In this document: in pieces, positions 53,871 through 62,836 of the stretch
How the letters are laid out: every line of letters starts with the position of its first letter
How positions within the stretch are numbered: the first letter of the stretch is position 1
Assembly (NCBI RefSeq): GCF_028464145.1
Contig: NZ_JAQPCG010000012.1
Location: forward strand, 1 to 64,000
Length of the DNA: 64,000 bases
Direction: 5' to 3'
Source of the DNA: Maribacter sp. PR1
GTDB lineage: Bacteria; Bacteroidota; Bacteroidia; Flavobacteriales; Flavobacteriaceae
Program-made: the position numbers and the translations under genes
Notes under the pieces: generated by a model
The model's input: the letters and a program-made list of their open reading frames with translations, nothing else
Told to the model about the DNA's origin: nothing
Database searches by the model: none

Positions 53871-54533
53871 TCATTTCCTCCTGCTCGGTCCATCCAATCG
53901 TAGCAAGTTGAACATTTTAATGAACCGGTCGGCCAGCTGCTTGCCGTACCGTTCTTCAATTTGGCCTAAACTTAGATTCGTGGTAATATGGGTCTTGGTA
54001 CCTAGACTTTCAAAATTGCGATAACGGTTCAGTAGAATACGTTCAAACACTTCTTCCTTCCCATATTGAAAAATGTTATTTCCTTTCATTTCAGCTCCCA
54101 GATCATCAAATAGAAAAATCCCTCGGGAATAATATTGGATGACATCCTCTTTGTTCTTTTCCAGATTGAACTTGGCTACCACTTCTTGGGTCGAAATGGC
54201 AGGGAACCATAATTCAGGCACCTGATAGTGTTTGGCCATATTTTGGATGATGTGAAAACTTGAGGTCTTCCCGGTCCCGTACGAACCAAACACCAATAAT
54301 CCTTTTCTCAAGGAGATGTTTTCCAAAAGTTCAAAGGCCTTGTCCCGGTTCCAATATTTGCAGAAGTGTTGCAAGAAACTTTTGTTGGAACCATCCACTT
54401 CAAAATCCAGATCGGTACTGGTATAAATTTCTTGGGCCATTTTGAAAAATAGCTTTTTGAAAACATAAGGCTCGCATAGCGGCCCTTTTATTTCCTTTTC
54501 TTTTTTCAACAGCCCTGATAGTTCCTTTTTCAT
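53871..54533 (-). CDS. DnaC/IstB-like AAA+ ATPase of the element
   Basis: The 220-residue product carries Walker A GSYGTGKT (83-90), Walker B IFLFDDLGAE (about 139-148) and THITTNLSLGQIEERYGKQL with RF at the end, the sensor/arginine-finger area of DnaC-like loaders. Together with the gene upstream it forms a replication-type pair that loads helicase on the element. A DnaC-like protein of IS21 (IstB) is the alternative, but no IstA transposase is adjacent. Confidence 0.8.
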   Translation of the reverse strand: MKKELSGLLKKEKEIKGPLCEPYVFKKLFFKMAQEIYTSTDLDFEVDGSNKSFLQHFCKYWNRDKAFELLENISLRKGLLVFGSYGTGKTSSFHIIQNMAKHYQVPELWFPAISTQEVVAKFNLEKNKEDVIQYYSRGIFLFDDLGAEMKGNNIFQYGKEEVFERILLNRYRNFESLGTKTHITTNLSLGQIEERYGKQLADRFIKMFNLLRLDGPSRRK

Positions 54534-54538
54534 GATTC

Positions 54539-54991
54539 CTATTCCAATATTGGACTTCTATTTTCAATGTTTTCTTTTAAAGAAGTAATTGATTTTTTAG
54601 CTTGTTTTGTAATTGGTTTATTATGGTGGTCATTTTTGTCAATGCTGTTAGGATAAAACTGTCGATGCTGCCTGGACAGAATTGTCAAGTCTGAATCGAC
54701 AGCATGGAAACTGAATTGGAGCATACTTCTTAGGTATCTCTTTCTCCCATCAAAGGATGCTTCCTCAATCCAACTCAATGCCTTTAGTTCCGATATATAT
54801 CGGGAGACCTGTCTTTCGGAGATTTTCAGGAACGAGGAAATGTATTTGTTCGACATATAACACTCTTTGCCATGCTCCGTAAAGCTGTGGATTTCCAGAA
54901 ACAGGATCTTGGCATACCAATTGACCTCGGTATTCAAATAGATCTGTTTGGGAATCCATATGCCCTGAAAATTTCTATCGGTGGCTTTCAT
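54539..54991 (-). CDS. Helix-turn-helix replication or regulatory protein
   Basis: The 150-residue product has an N-terminal winged-helix: IWIPKQIYLNTEVNWYAKIL and NKYISSFLKISERQVSRYIS with ELKALSWIEEASFDGRKRY, as in plasmid RepA-N-type or DnaD-like proteins. The C-terminal 60 residues are polar. It precedes the ATPase by 5 nt and follows the excisionase-like gene, forming one operon. The gene body contains the palindrome CCGATATATATCGG near 54790. Confidence 0.72.
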   Translation of the reverse strand: MKATDRNFQGIWIPKQIYLNTEVNWYAKILFLEIHSFTEHGKECYMSNKYISSFLKISERQVSRYISELKALSWIEEASFDGRKRYLRSMLQFSFHAVDSDLTILSRQHRQFYPNSIDKNDHHNKPITKQAKKSITSLKENIENRSPILE

Positions 54992-54997
54992 AGTGCA

Positions 54998-55306
54998 TTA
55001 ATTGCCCCGATGGTGTTTTTTCAAATGGGTGTTTACCTTTTCTTCGAGTTCCGCTTCGGCATAGGAAGGATTTTGAAGTAGCCATTCCTCTATTTTCTCA
55101 CGCTCGAAAAACAGGGACCCATTTGTAGGTTTTGAAAAGGGAATCAACCTCGCCGATGTGAGCTTATAGATTTTGGAAAGGCTCCAACCCGTATACATTT
55201 GCAAATTTGTAACGTTAAAGACCTTTTTTTTGACCAGTGCGGCTTCATCGAGATGGTCGATCTTTTCAAGGAGTAATTGTACCAGGGAAGAATTTTGTTT
55301 GTTCAT
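54998..55306 (-). CDS. Excisionase/MerR-like helix-turn-helix protein
   Basis: The 102-residue product reads VFNVTNLQMYTGWSLSKIYK then LIPFSKPTNGSLFFEREKIE and EWLLQN, the standard excisionase-like HTH_17 pattern (fold, K-wing, DNA contact and E-x-W end). It begins the operon running to the ATPase and mobilization genes. It probably controls excision or expression of the element. An integrase partner is not found in the window. Confidence 0.82.
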   Translation of the reverse strand: MNKQNSSLVQLLLEKIDHLDEAALVKKKVFNVTNLQMYTGWSLSKIYKLTSARLIPFSKPTNGSLFFEREKIEEWLLQNPSYAEAELEEKVNTHLKKHHRGN

Positions 55307-55442
55307 AATGCTTTCAAATTAAGTTTTCACTCTTTTTCCATGACTAGCCCATGGAACTATTTGAAAGCAATTTGAGTAGGATTGCCAATGGAATCAAGTA
55401 AAGGAATGGCTTCCGCCGTTTTTCTTTACTTTCCTTTTCATT

Positions 55443-56201
55443 TTATGGTCGACCAAGAAATACAAGATGGTTCTCGATATCGATTTTCAGGTCCATACGC
55501 CGTTTGGGATTACAGTTTTTCCAACCCGAGTGTGCCTTTTGGAGTTGTTTTACGGACCATTCGCTATCGTTCGATTTAAAATTTTTGGTGATATACCTGC
55601 ATAGGCTTAATAGATTTTCGCCATAGTACCCTTCCAGGTTCTCTTCCGAGATATGGTTGAGAAACTCGAAAAAAAGCCGAAAGTTGGGAAGTTTTCTATC
55701 CGTAAGCGGTAGCCAGATTATTTTCTCGGGAACTTGTTTTCCCGACAACAGTTTTAAGAAGTCCTCCTGACTTGTTTTTAAGTAATCCCGGAAAAGGTTT
55801 GAATTATTATAATCTATCTTCTTTACTTGCTTAGCGAAACGGAAAGGAATCCTAAAATTGCTATCCCCGACCTTTACAGTGGTCTTTTCTTTTTGAATAG
55901 GATAGGGAGTCCTATAATCCAGGAGCTGGGAAACGTAGATTTTTGACAATACCAAAAACAGAACGGTTAAAACCAACACCAGGAAAAAACCGAAATATTT
56001 TAGGTATGGCATTTCCTGCTCGGACAGGAACGGCCACAGCTGCCAAAGTACAAGAACGTACGATCCCAGTCCCAGGACCAGGACGATCCAATGGGGAACT
56101 TTCGCTGTTTTCCATGCCCTGCCCGTTCGATTCATATCGAAAATCGCTTTGTCGATGCGCCGGAAAAGCCAAATTATCGTATTTTTAAGGGACGAATTCA
56201 T
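55443..56201 (-). CDS. Two-helix membrane protein of unknown function
   Basis: The 252-residue product has two membrane segments (about 38-60 WIVLVLGLGSYVLVLWQLW and 68-90 YFGFFLVLVLTVLFLVL). A cytoplasmic domain of about 160 residues follows, with YNNSNLFRDYLKTSQEDFL and DSEWSVKQLQKAHSGWKNCN. No family is recognised; similar proteins occur next to mobilization modules of Bacteroidota, from general recollection. It is the last island gene before the tRNA. Confidence 0.65.
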   Translation of the reverse strand: MNSSLKNTIIWLFRRIDKAIFDMNRTGRAWKTAKVPHWIVLVLGLGSYVLVLWQLWPFLSEQEMPYLKYFGFFLVLVLTVLFLVLSKIYVSQLLDYRTPYPIQKEKTTVKVGDSNFRIPFRFAKQVKKIDYNNSNLFRDYLKTSQEDFLKLLSGKQVPEKIIWLPLTDRKLPNFRLFFEFLNHISEENLEGYYGENLLSLCRYITKNFKSNDSEWSVKQLQKAHSGWKNCNPKRRMDLKIDIENHLVFLGRP

Positions 56202-56278
56202 AACCGCATGAGAGCCGTTTATGAAGATAAGAAGATATATGCAAAGAATATTTGTTTCACCTATGTTTCACCCCTGCC

Positions 56279-56312
56279 AAAAAAGAAAGGCCCCGCATTA
56301 CTGCGAAGCCTT
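56279..56312 (-). terminator. Intrinsic terminator after tRNA-Val
   Basis: On the minus strand, AAGGC and CGCA pair with TGCG and GCCTT around a GTAA loop (56287-56312), followed by TTTCTTTTTT. It sits 12 nt after the tRNA body. Confidence 0.75.
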
Positions 56313-56324
56313 GTCTTTATTAAG

Positions 56325-56399
56325 TGGGCCCTACTGGATTCGAACCAGTGACCCCCTGCTTGTAAGGCAGGTGCTCTGAACCAACTGAGCTAAGAGCCC
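56325..56399 (-). tRNA. tRNA-Val (anticodon TAC)
   Basis: On the minus strand the 5' arm GGGCTCT pairs with AGGGCCC, with discriminator A. The D-arm has AGCTCAGTTGGTTCAGAGC. The anticodon stem CCTGC/GCAGG encloses the loop CTTACAA, giving anticodon TAC (reads GUA). The T-arm is CACTGGTTCGAATCCAGTA. CCA is not encoded. The accessory island begins just beyond its 3' end, which is the usual side for integration into a tRNA, but no duplicated 3' end was found. Confidence 0.95.
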
Positions 56400-56457
56400 T
56401 AAAAGGAGTGCAAATATAGAATAGTTTTGTTTACTCCAAAAGAAAAAAATAAAAAAA

Positions 56458-57669
56458 TTATAGAACTTCGGCCACTACAAAATTACTCCCTCCAATAAAA
56501 ATAAAATCAGAAGCTGTAGCCGCTTGTTTTGCAGCCATATAGGCACTATTTACATCCTCGAAAACAACACCGTTCAGATTATGATTTAATGCCTTTTCAC
56601 TAAGTTCGGTAGCAGATAGCCCCCTAGGCATATTAGGTCTACAAAAATAATACCTGGCGTTTACCGGAAATAAAGGTAAGATAAAAGCCAAATCCTTATC
56701 TTTTACGAAGCCCAAAACCATATGCAAGGAATCATAGGACTCTTGCTTCAACTGTTCTAAAACTAAGACCAACCCTTCTTTATTATGGGCCGTGTCACAG
56801 ATTACTTTAGGGTTTTCCCCCAATTGTTGCCACCTACCCAACAATCCTGTATTTTCCACAACATTTAACAAGCCTTCTTTAATGTGATCCGAACTTATGG
56901 AAAACCCTGTTAACTCTTTACAAACCGCTAATACACCCTTGATGTTTTTTTCTTGGTAAAAACCTTTAAGGGATGTTGTGTATTTTTTAAAATTTTCTTT
57001 ATCAGCAAAAATTAATTTGGATTGCTTTTCTTTTGCAACCTTACGAAACACATCTGCTGTTTCATTTTGATATTCGCTTATAACAACTGGTGTCTGTTTT
57101 TTAATTACACCTGCCTTTTCTGATGCGATTTTTTCCAATGTATCCCCTAGCATATCAATATGGTCATAGCCAATATTCGTGATAAGTGATACCTCAGGCA
57201 ATATTATATTGGTGGAGTCCAACCTACCCCCCAACCCTACTTCGATAATTGCAATGTCTATTTCATTTTCGGAGAAATATTGAAAGGCCATGCCAACCGT
57301 CATCTCAAAAAAGGAAAGTTTCTTTTGCTCAAGGAATTTTTTATTATTTTCAATAAAGTTGATTACAAAGGTTTTAGAAACCGGAACCCCATCAATTCTA
57401 ATTCGCTCCCTAAAATCCTTTAGGTGTGGAGAGGTATAAAGTCCCACTTTGTATCCAGCTTCTTGAAGTATGGAAGCGAGCATATGACTACTAGAACCTT
57501 TTCCATTGGTTCCTGCAACGTGAATACTTTTGAAATTATTCTGGGGGTTTCCTAAATATTCCGCGAACTCAAGAATTCCATTGAGCTTATGATTAAACGC
57601 TTCTTTACCTTTTTGTTGATACATTGGAAGTTGGGCAAACATCCAATCCAAGGTCTGTTGGTAAGTCAC
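56458..57669 (-). CDS. folC: Folylpolyglutamate/dihydrofolate synthase
   Basis: The 403-residue product has the FolC fingerprint: P-loop GTNGKGSSSHML (about 52-63), YTSPHLKDFRERIRID, IAIIEVGLGGRLDSTNII, LITNIGYDHIDMLGDT and a C-terminal ligase domain with VICDTAHNKEG. It adds glutamates to folates in the cytosol. It is the last gene of the nhaD-exbB-exbD-tonB-folC series; its ATG overlaps the TonB stop by 4 nt. Confidence 0.95.
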   Translation of the reverse strand: MTYQQTLDWMFAQLPMYQQKGKEAFNHKLNGILEFAEYLGNPQNNFKSIHVAGTNGKGSSSHMLASILQEAGYKVGLYTSPHLKDFRERIRIDGVPVSKTFVINFIENNKKFLEQKKLSFFEMTVGMAFQYFSENEIDIAIIEVGLGGRLDSTNIILPEVSLITNIGYDHIDMLGDTLEKIASEKAGVIKKQTPVVISEYQNETADVFRKVAKEKQSKLIFADKENFKKYTTSLKGFYQEKNIKGVLAVCKELTGFSISSDHIKEGLLNVVENTGLLGRWQQLGENPKVICDTAHNKEGLVLVLEQLKQESYDSLHMVLGFVKDKDLAFILPLFPVNARYYFCRPNMPRGLSATELSEKALNHNLNGVVFEDVNSAYMAAKQAATASDFIFIGGSNFVVAEVL

Positions 57670-58595
57670 TCTCCCAATTTGAAATTCACAACGACAAACC
57701 CAATTTGCTGACTGGGGGCATTGGAATCAAGATTCCATTTATGCATAAAAGCGGTCTTTCTAGCGGGCTCCAACAAACATGGACTATTATTGGTGGTTCC
57801 TCTCACCCCCGGTTCTGCTTTTATTACCTTTCCACTTCGATCTACAGTTATCTTAACAACCACACGACCCGACTCGTTACATTCCTGCGGAACTTTGCCT
57901 TTATTCACCAAGGAACGACCATTAAGTCCATATCCTCCTGTACCGCTTCCAGAACCGGGACTACCATAATAGCTCGTGGCATAAGGGTCACCATCCGGAC
58001 TTCCTTTGTCTCCTGCCCTATTATCATCGCCTTCACTGCCCGAAGCAGTGCCCTCAGATTTATTTAGCCCCCCCATAAGTTCGTCCAGCTTTTTCTTTTT
58101 GGCCTCCTGTTCCTGCTTTGCCTTCTCCTCCGCTTCTCGCTTTTGCTGCGCTATTCTTTCCGCTTCCGCCTTTGCTTTTTTCTCGGCCTCCTCTGCCTTA
58201 CGTTTTTGCTCTGCAACAGCGGCATCGGCCTTTTTCTTTGCTTCTTGGGCCTGTTTAATTTTTATGGATTCTTCATCCTCTTGGGTTAATACCTTTTCAG
58301 CAGGAGCTTCTTTAACCTCTTCTTGAACTTTTTCGGGAATTTCCTCGGCTTCTGCAACTTCCTGTTTCGTTGGCTCTACAGGAGGTGTATCCATCGGTTC
58401 GGACTGAACTTTTTCTTTTGGCTGGACCCTACCATTTCCAAAATCAGTTGTTCCAAAATTGACAGAAATACCATTTTCTATAGGTGGATCCATATAGGTT
58501 AGCCCAATGTAGAAAAGCACCAACAACAAAATGCTAAGCAGCAGTGTTGTTAGTGTTAAGGATTTTTTCTTGTGTCTCGTGTCTAAAAACGCCAT
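57666..58595 (-). CDS. tonB: TonB-family energy transducer
   Basis: The 309-residue product has a short N-terminus and one membrane helix (about 14-32), a Pro/Glu/Lys-rich stretch to about 110, a long charged helix (about 110-175), a Gly/Ser linker and a TonB C-terminal fold: RVVVKITVDRSGKVIKAEPG, CLLEPARKTAFMHKW, FVVVNFKLGE. It carries proton-motive energy from ExbB-ExbD to outer-membrane transporters. Its ATG overlaps the ExbD stop. Confidence 0.9.
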   Translation of the reverse strand: MAFLDTRHKKKSLTLTTLLLSILLLVLFYIGLTYMDPPIENGISVNFGTTDFGNGRVQPKEKVQSEPMDTPPVEPTKQEVAEAEEIPEKVQEEVKEAPAEKVLTQEDEESIKIKQAQEAKKKADAAVAEQKRKAEEAEKKAKAEAERIAQQKREAEEKAKQEQEAKKKKLDELMGGLNKSEGTASGSEGDDNRAGDKGSPDGDPYATSYYGSPGSGSGTGGYGLNGRSLVNKGKVPQECNESGRVVVKITVDRSGKVIKAEPGVRGTTNNSPCLLEPARKTAFMHKWNLDSNAPSQQIGFVVVNFKLGE

Positions 58596-58981
58596 TAGTT
58601 CGGCCGCACCGCCAAAATGACCTTGTAATTATTTCTATTAGCAATATCCATTACGTTTACTGCCTCCTTAATTGCGACATTTTCTTCCGCCCTTAAGATA
58701 ATCGTAGGTTTATCTTGACCTTCTAGTGCTTTTTTTAATTCAATTTCAATGTATTCTCCGTTTATTCTCTGATTGTTCACAAAATACTGCAAGTTCTTAT
58801 CAATACTTACTGAAACATTTTGTGTATTGGTAGATTTTCCTTTTGCCTTGGGCAATAGTAAATCCAATGCATTCGGCGAATTTGCCGTTAGCATGAAAAA
58901 TATCAATAACAGAAAAACAATATCTGTCATAGAAGACATGCTAAAGTCTGGACTAACTTTGTTCCTTCCTTTTAATTTCAT
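58595..58981 (-). CDS. exbD: ExbD/TolR biopolymer transport protein
   Basis: The 128-residue product has one membrane helix (FSMSSMTDIVFLLLIFFML) with the conserved Asp in MTDIVFLLLIFF. A periplasmic domain follows, ending RAEENVAIKEAVNVMDIANR. That is the standard ExbD layout. It partners ExbB 9 nt upstream in the proton channel. Confidence 0.93.
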   Translation of the reverse strand: MKLKGRNKVSPDFSMSSMTDIVFLLLIFFMLTANSPNALDLLLPKAKGKSTNTQNVSVSIDKNLQYFVNNQRINGEYIEIELKKALEGQDKPTIILRAEENVAIKEAVNVMDIANRNNYKVILAVRPN

Positions 58982-58990
58982 ATTGAAAAA

Positions 58991-59698
58991 TTAAAGTGGT
59001 TCGTTCAACAAATCCAGAAACTCTACGGCATTGGCCTCCATCTTATGGACAACTTTATCCGTTCTGTTCACCAAATGGTTATATCCCATATAGGCAATAA
59101 TACCAACGATCAAACCTGCTACCGTTGTGGTCATCGCTGTATAAATTCCAGAGGCCAAAGACCCCATTTCCGCTTGACCACCACTACTGGCCATTTCATG
59201 GAATGCCAAAATCATACCAATCACTGTTCCTAAGAATCCAATCATAGGGGCCGCACCAGCAACTGTTGCCAAAACGCTTACATTTTTTTCGAGTTTATAA
59301 ACCTCTAAAGTACCAGCATTCTCAATAGCAGTATTGATATCATCCAAGGGCTTTCCTATTCGGGAAATCCCTTTTTCAGTCAATCTAGCCACAGGTGAAT
59401 CTGTTTGCGCACAAAGTATCTTCGCGGCTTCTAACTTACCAGTCGTTACGTGGTCTCGAATTTGGTTCATGAAATTCTTGTCAATCTTGGAAGCGGCATT
59501 TACGGCCAAAAGACGTTCAAAATAGATATACATGGCCACACCCAACATTAAAAAAAGTACGGTAATGATAATAACACTTCCTGTACCCCCATTAAAGACC
59601 AAGTCCATTACGGATAGTGTCTTTTCTTCGGAAATTACTTCTCCGGTGGCAGGATCTTGTGACAAATCTTGTAATAACATAGTATTCTTATAAATCAT
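58991..59698 (-). CDS. exbB: ExbB/TolQ proton channel subunit
   Basis: The 235-residue product has three membrane helices and the MotA/TolQ/ExbB core: LEKNVSVLATVAGAAPMIGF, LGTVIGMILAFHEMASSG, GSLASGIYTAMTTTVAGLIV. It forms the pentameric channel with ExbD that powers TonB. It is the second gene after nhaD in the minus-strand operon. Confidence 0.93.
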   Translation of the reverse strand: MIYKNTMLLQDLSQDPATGEVISEEKTLSVMDLVFNGGTGSVIIITVLFLMLGVAMYIYFERLLAVNAASKIDKNFMNQIRDHVTTGKLEAAKILCAQTDSPVARLTEKGISRIGKPLDDINTAIENAGTLEVYKLEKNVSVLATVAGAAPMIGFLGTVIGMILAFHEMASSGGQAEMGSLASGIYTAMTTTVAGLIVGIIAYMGYNHLVNRTDKVVHKMEANAVEFLDLLNEPL

Positions 59699-59732
59699 AA
59701 TTTGCCATTATAACGGTAATTTCCGGATTAAA

Positions 59733-61067
59733 TTATGCGTTGAGTATAAAATCCCTAATTAAAATAAATGCTCCCGCACCAGCAATAAAACCAATAAAAG
59801 CTAACCATGTAATTTTCTTAAGATACCAGAAAAAGTCAATTTTTTCCATCCCCATTGCAACTACACCTGCCGCGGAACCAATAATCAGCATACTACCGCC
59901 CGTTCCCGCGGAGTAAGCAATAAAGTGCCAAAGCGGATTGTCCATTGGTTCACCGAACATGCCCATACTGGCCGCAACCAATGGCACATTGTCTATTACG
60001 GCGGAACCAACACCAAACAACATTACAACGATGTCGGTATTCGGAATAGCCGAATTAAGACTTTCCGCATAATGGAAAAGCATACCCAAAGATTCCAAAG
60101 CAGCTACCGCCAACAATATTCCTAAAAAGAAAAGTATGCTTGGCAATTCTATTTTGGACAAGGAATGGTGCACTGGACTATGATGCCCTTCACTATCATG
60201 TCCCTCCCCATCAACAGAGCTTATACTAAATTTTTTATTACTATAAATTTCCGCAAAAGTAGCGACCAATGCCAAAGAAAGCATCATACCAACATAAGGT
60301 GGCAAATGCGTAATTGTCTTAAAAAAAGGCACAAAAACAATTGCTCCCAAACCTAGGTAAAGCATCGTTGAACCGTACTTGGATTTAGGTACTTCACTCT
60401 CGAATTCCCCCTCAATGTTACCTTTAAACGCCTTATATGTACCCGCAATCAATACCGGAACAACCATACAAACCACAGAAGGAACCAATACATGCTCTAT
60501 CAATTGCGCAGCAGAAACCTTATCCGCAATCCAAAGCATTGTTGTGGTTACATCACCTATAGGAGACCAAGCACCACCCGCATTTGCGGCAATAATGATC
60601 ATACCCGCAAACCAAAGACGTGTATTTCTATCATTAATCACTTTTTGTAAAATAGTGATCAAAACTATGGTCGCGGTGAGGTTATCTATAATAGCGGATA
60701 AAATAAATGCCAGAATGGAAAACAACCACAATAGCTTTTTCTTACTCCTTGTCCTTATATAGCCCTTTATCGTAGCAAATCCATCAAAATAATCTATGAT
60801 TTCCACAATGGTCATAGCACCCAACAAGAAAACTAGTATTTCGGCTGTTTTACCTAAATGATGCAATAGAATCTCATCCAAATGTGTGGGTTCCAGCTCC
60901 CTCAGTTCGGCATTTACTTCAAATACATCCATGTGATTTAAAGCTATAATGGCCCACAAAATTGCCATCATTGCCAAGGCCGGAATTAATTTGTCAATCT
61001 TCAGGTTATGCTCTAGGGTAATTGCGAGATAACCCGCTAAAAAAACAATAATAATAATGGTTTCCAT
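59733..61067 (-). CDS. nhaD: NhaD-type Na+/H+ antiporter
   Basis: The 444-residue product has about 12 membrane helices. NhaD features are visible: FLLGAMTIVEIIDYFDGFAT, LSAIIDNLTATIVLITIL, NAGGAWSPIGDVTTTMLWIA and VGSAVIDNVPLVAASMGMF with paired ion-site residues. It exports Na+ in exchange for H+, consistent with a marine host. It begins the operon through exbB-exbD-tonB-folC. Confidence 0.93.
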   Translation of the reverse strand: METIIIIVFLAGYLAITLEHNLKIDKLIPALAMMAILWAIIALNHMDVFEVNAELRELEPTHLDEILLHHLGKTAEILVFLLGAMTIVEIIDYFDGFATIKGYIRTRSKKKLLWLFSILAFILSAIIDNLTATIVLITILQKVINDRNTRLWFAGMIIIAANAGGAWSPIGDVTTTMLWIADKVSAAQLIEHVLVPSVVCMVVPVLIAGTYKAFKGNIEGEFESEVPKSKYGSTMLYLGLGAIVFVPFFKTITHLPPYVGMMLSLALVATFAEIYSNKKFSISSVDGEGHDSEGHHSPVHHSLSKIELPSILFFLGILLAVAALESLGMLFHYAESLNSAIPNTDIVVMLFGVGSAVIDNVPLVAASMGMFGEPMDNPLWHFIAYSAGTGGSMLIIGSAAGVVAMGMEKIDFFWYLKKITWLAFIGFIAGAGAFILIRDFILNA

Positions 61068-61340
61068 TCGATGTTGGTTTTAGTTTTCTCTAAATATATT
61101 TTTTCAAATATAAGACTCAATTATAACTTTTGAAATTTCCTAAAGATATCTAAAATTGTCAATGTTTCCATAGTCAAAAATGGAATATCCCTGATAATAT
61201 TGAAACTCATACTATTACCAATCAATTTTTAACAAAATCAATTTTTCAATTTAAGTATAAAATACGATTGGGTATCTTAAAATTAACATTGCGCATCCTA
61301 ATGTTTTATAAAAGCCGCCAAAAAATACCTGTCAGAAACT

Positions 61341-61348
61341 TATATTTG
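61341..61348 (+). promoter_or_regulatory. Putative -7 box of the acyl-CoA dehydrogenase gene
   Basis: TATATTTG matches the TAnnTTTG consensus. Transcription would start near 61355, giving a leader of about 22 nt to the ATG at 61377, or 10 nt to the one at 61365. No clear -33 TTG is seen. Confidence 0.45.
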
Positions 61349-61376
61349 TAGCCTATACCTTAATATGCAAATCCAG

Positions 61377-62516
61377 ATGAATTTTAAACTTAGCGAGGAA
61401 CAAGAATTAATCAAACAGGCGGCCCGTGATTTTGCTAAAAATGAACTTCTTCCCGGGGTAATCGACAGGGACGAAAAACAAGAATTCCCAAAGGATGAAG
61501 TAAAAAAAATGGGGGAATTGGGATTCCTTGGAATGATGGTGGACCCCAAATACAACGGGAGTGGTCTTGACACCTTATCTTACGTTTTAGTAATGGAAGA
61601 GCTTTCCAAAGTAGATGCCTCATCATCCGTTATTGTGTCGGTAAACAATTCCTTGGTATGTTGGGGTATAGAGAAATTTGGAACAGATGAACAAAAAGAA
61701 AAATATTTAAAAAAGTTGGCTACCGGGGAAATAATTGGCGCGTTTTGTCTATCCGAACCCGAAGCCGGTAGTGATGCCACCTCCCAAAAAACAACTGCCA
61801 TAGACAAGGGCGACCATTACGTTCTTAATGGAACTAAAAACTGGATTACCAATGGAGGTACTGCAGCGGTTTATTTGGTCATTGCCCAAACCGACAAGGA
61901 TAAAAAACATCGGGGAATCAATGCGCTTATCGTAGAAAAAGGCATGGATGGATTTGAGGTTGGCCCTAAAGAGAATAAATTGGGAATAAGGGGCAGTGAC
62001 ACACATTCCTTAATATTTAATGATGTAAAAGTTCCGAAAGAAAATAGAATCGGTGAAGATGGTTTTGGTTTTAAATTTGCCATGAAGACCTTGGCAGGCG
62101 GTAGAATCGGTATAGCAGCCCAAGCATTGGGTATTGCTGCAGGAGCCTATGAACTTGCCCTAAAATATTCCAAAGAAAGAAAGGCATTTGGAACAGAAAT
62201 AAGCAATCACCAAGCCATAGCCTTCAAACTTGCAGATATGCATACTCAAATACAGGCAGCAAGGTTATTGGTTTATCAAGCAGCTAAAGACAAGGATAAT
62301 GGTGACAATTATGACCTGTCTGGTGCAATGGCGAAATTATATGCCTCCCAGGTTGCGATGGAAACAACCGTGGAAGCTGTTCAAATTCATGGTGGAAATG
62401 GATTTGTGAAAGACTACCACGTTGAAAGATTGATGAGGGATGCAAAGATTACCCAGATTTATGAGGGTACTTCGGAGATTCAAAAAATAGTAATTTCACG
62501 TAGCATAATAGGATAA
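61377..62516 (+). CDS. Acyl-CoA dehydrogenase
   Basis: The 379-residue product (ATG 61377; an ATG at 61365 would add four residues) shows the family blocks: MNFKLSEEQELIKQAARDFA, then FCLSEPEAGSDATSQKTTA, WITNGGTAAVYLVIAQTDK, ALGIAAGAYELALKYSKERK, AFGTEISNHQAIAFKLADM and the catalytic-end segment QIHGGNGFVKDYHVERLMRD, IYEGTSEIQKIVISRSII. It uses FAD and oxidizes short-chain acyl-CoA. It starts the plus-strand side of a divergent region with nhaD. Confidence 0.92.
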   Translation: MNFKLSEEQELIKQAARDFAKNELLPGVIDRDEKQEFPKDEVKKMGELGFLGMMVDPKYNGSGLDTLSYVLVMEELSKVDASSSVIVSVNNSLVCWGIEKFGTDEQKEKYLKKLATGEIIGAFCLSEPEAGSDATSQKTTAIDKGDHYVLNGTKNWITNGGTAAVYLVIAQTDKDKKHRGINALIVEKGMDGFEVGPKENKLGIRGSDTHSLIFNDVKVPKENRIGEDGFGFKFAMKTLAGGRIGIAAQALGIAAGAYELALKYSKERKAFGTEISNHQAIAFKLADMHTQIQAARLLVYQAAKDKDNGDNYDLSGAMAKLYASQVAMETTVEAVQIHGGNGFVKDYHVERLMRDAKITQIYEGTSEIQKIVISRSIIG

Positions 62517-62836
62517 CATCTCAGATTTTTTTGACTGTACCCTACTTTTTATGGGGTTAAACAATGTCTACCTATGATTATCGATTGTTAACTATGGCAT
62601 AGGAAAGGGTTAAATTGTTATAATCATTTATAAATAACATTTACCCCCCTCTAATACCATAGGGGTTATTCCATAATACCCTACATTTATCAATATGATA
62701 AATTCGACAGTTCAAAAATTATAATTTAAAGGTTTTTTAACCTATAATTAAAAACGTTGAATATTTTACTCATTTATTAAACAATCACTGATTATAATTT
62801 AAATAAAATAATATTTTTGGAGAAATACGATAAAAT
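62517..62836. other. AT-rich leader region before gltB
   Basis: About 320 nt without a gene. CCCC/GGGG arms enclose an eleven-base loop (62648-62668), possibly a weak terminator for the dehydrogenase. A -7 box for gltB lies at 62812-62819. Nothing else is supportable. Confidence 0.5.
62812..62819 (+). promoter_or_regulatory. Putative -7 box of gltB
   Basis: TATTTTTG fits TAnnTTTG, 17 nt before the gltB ATG, which would give a very short leader. No clear -33 element is visible. Confidence 0.35.

Noticed and set aside
53871-54533. IS21 IstB
   Set aside because: No IstA or terminal repeats; neighbours are replication and mobilization genes.
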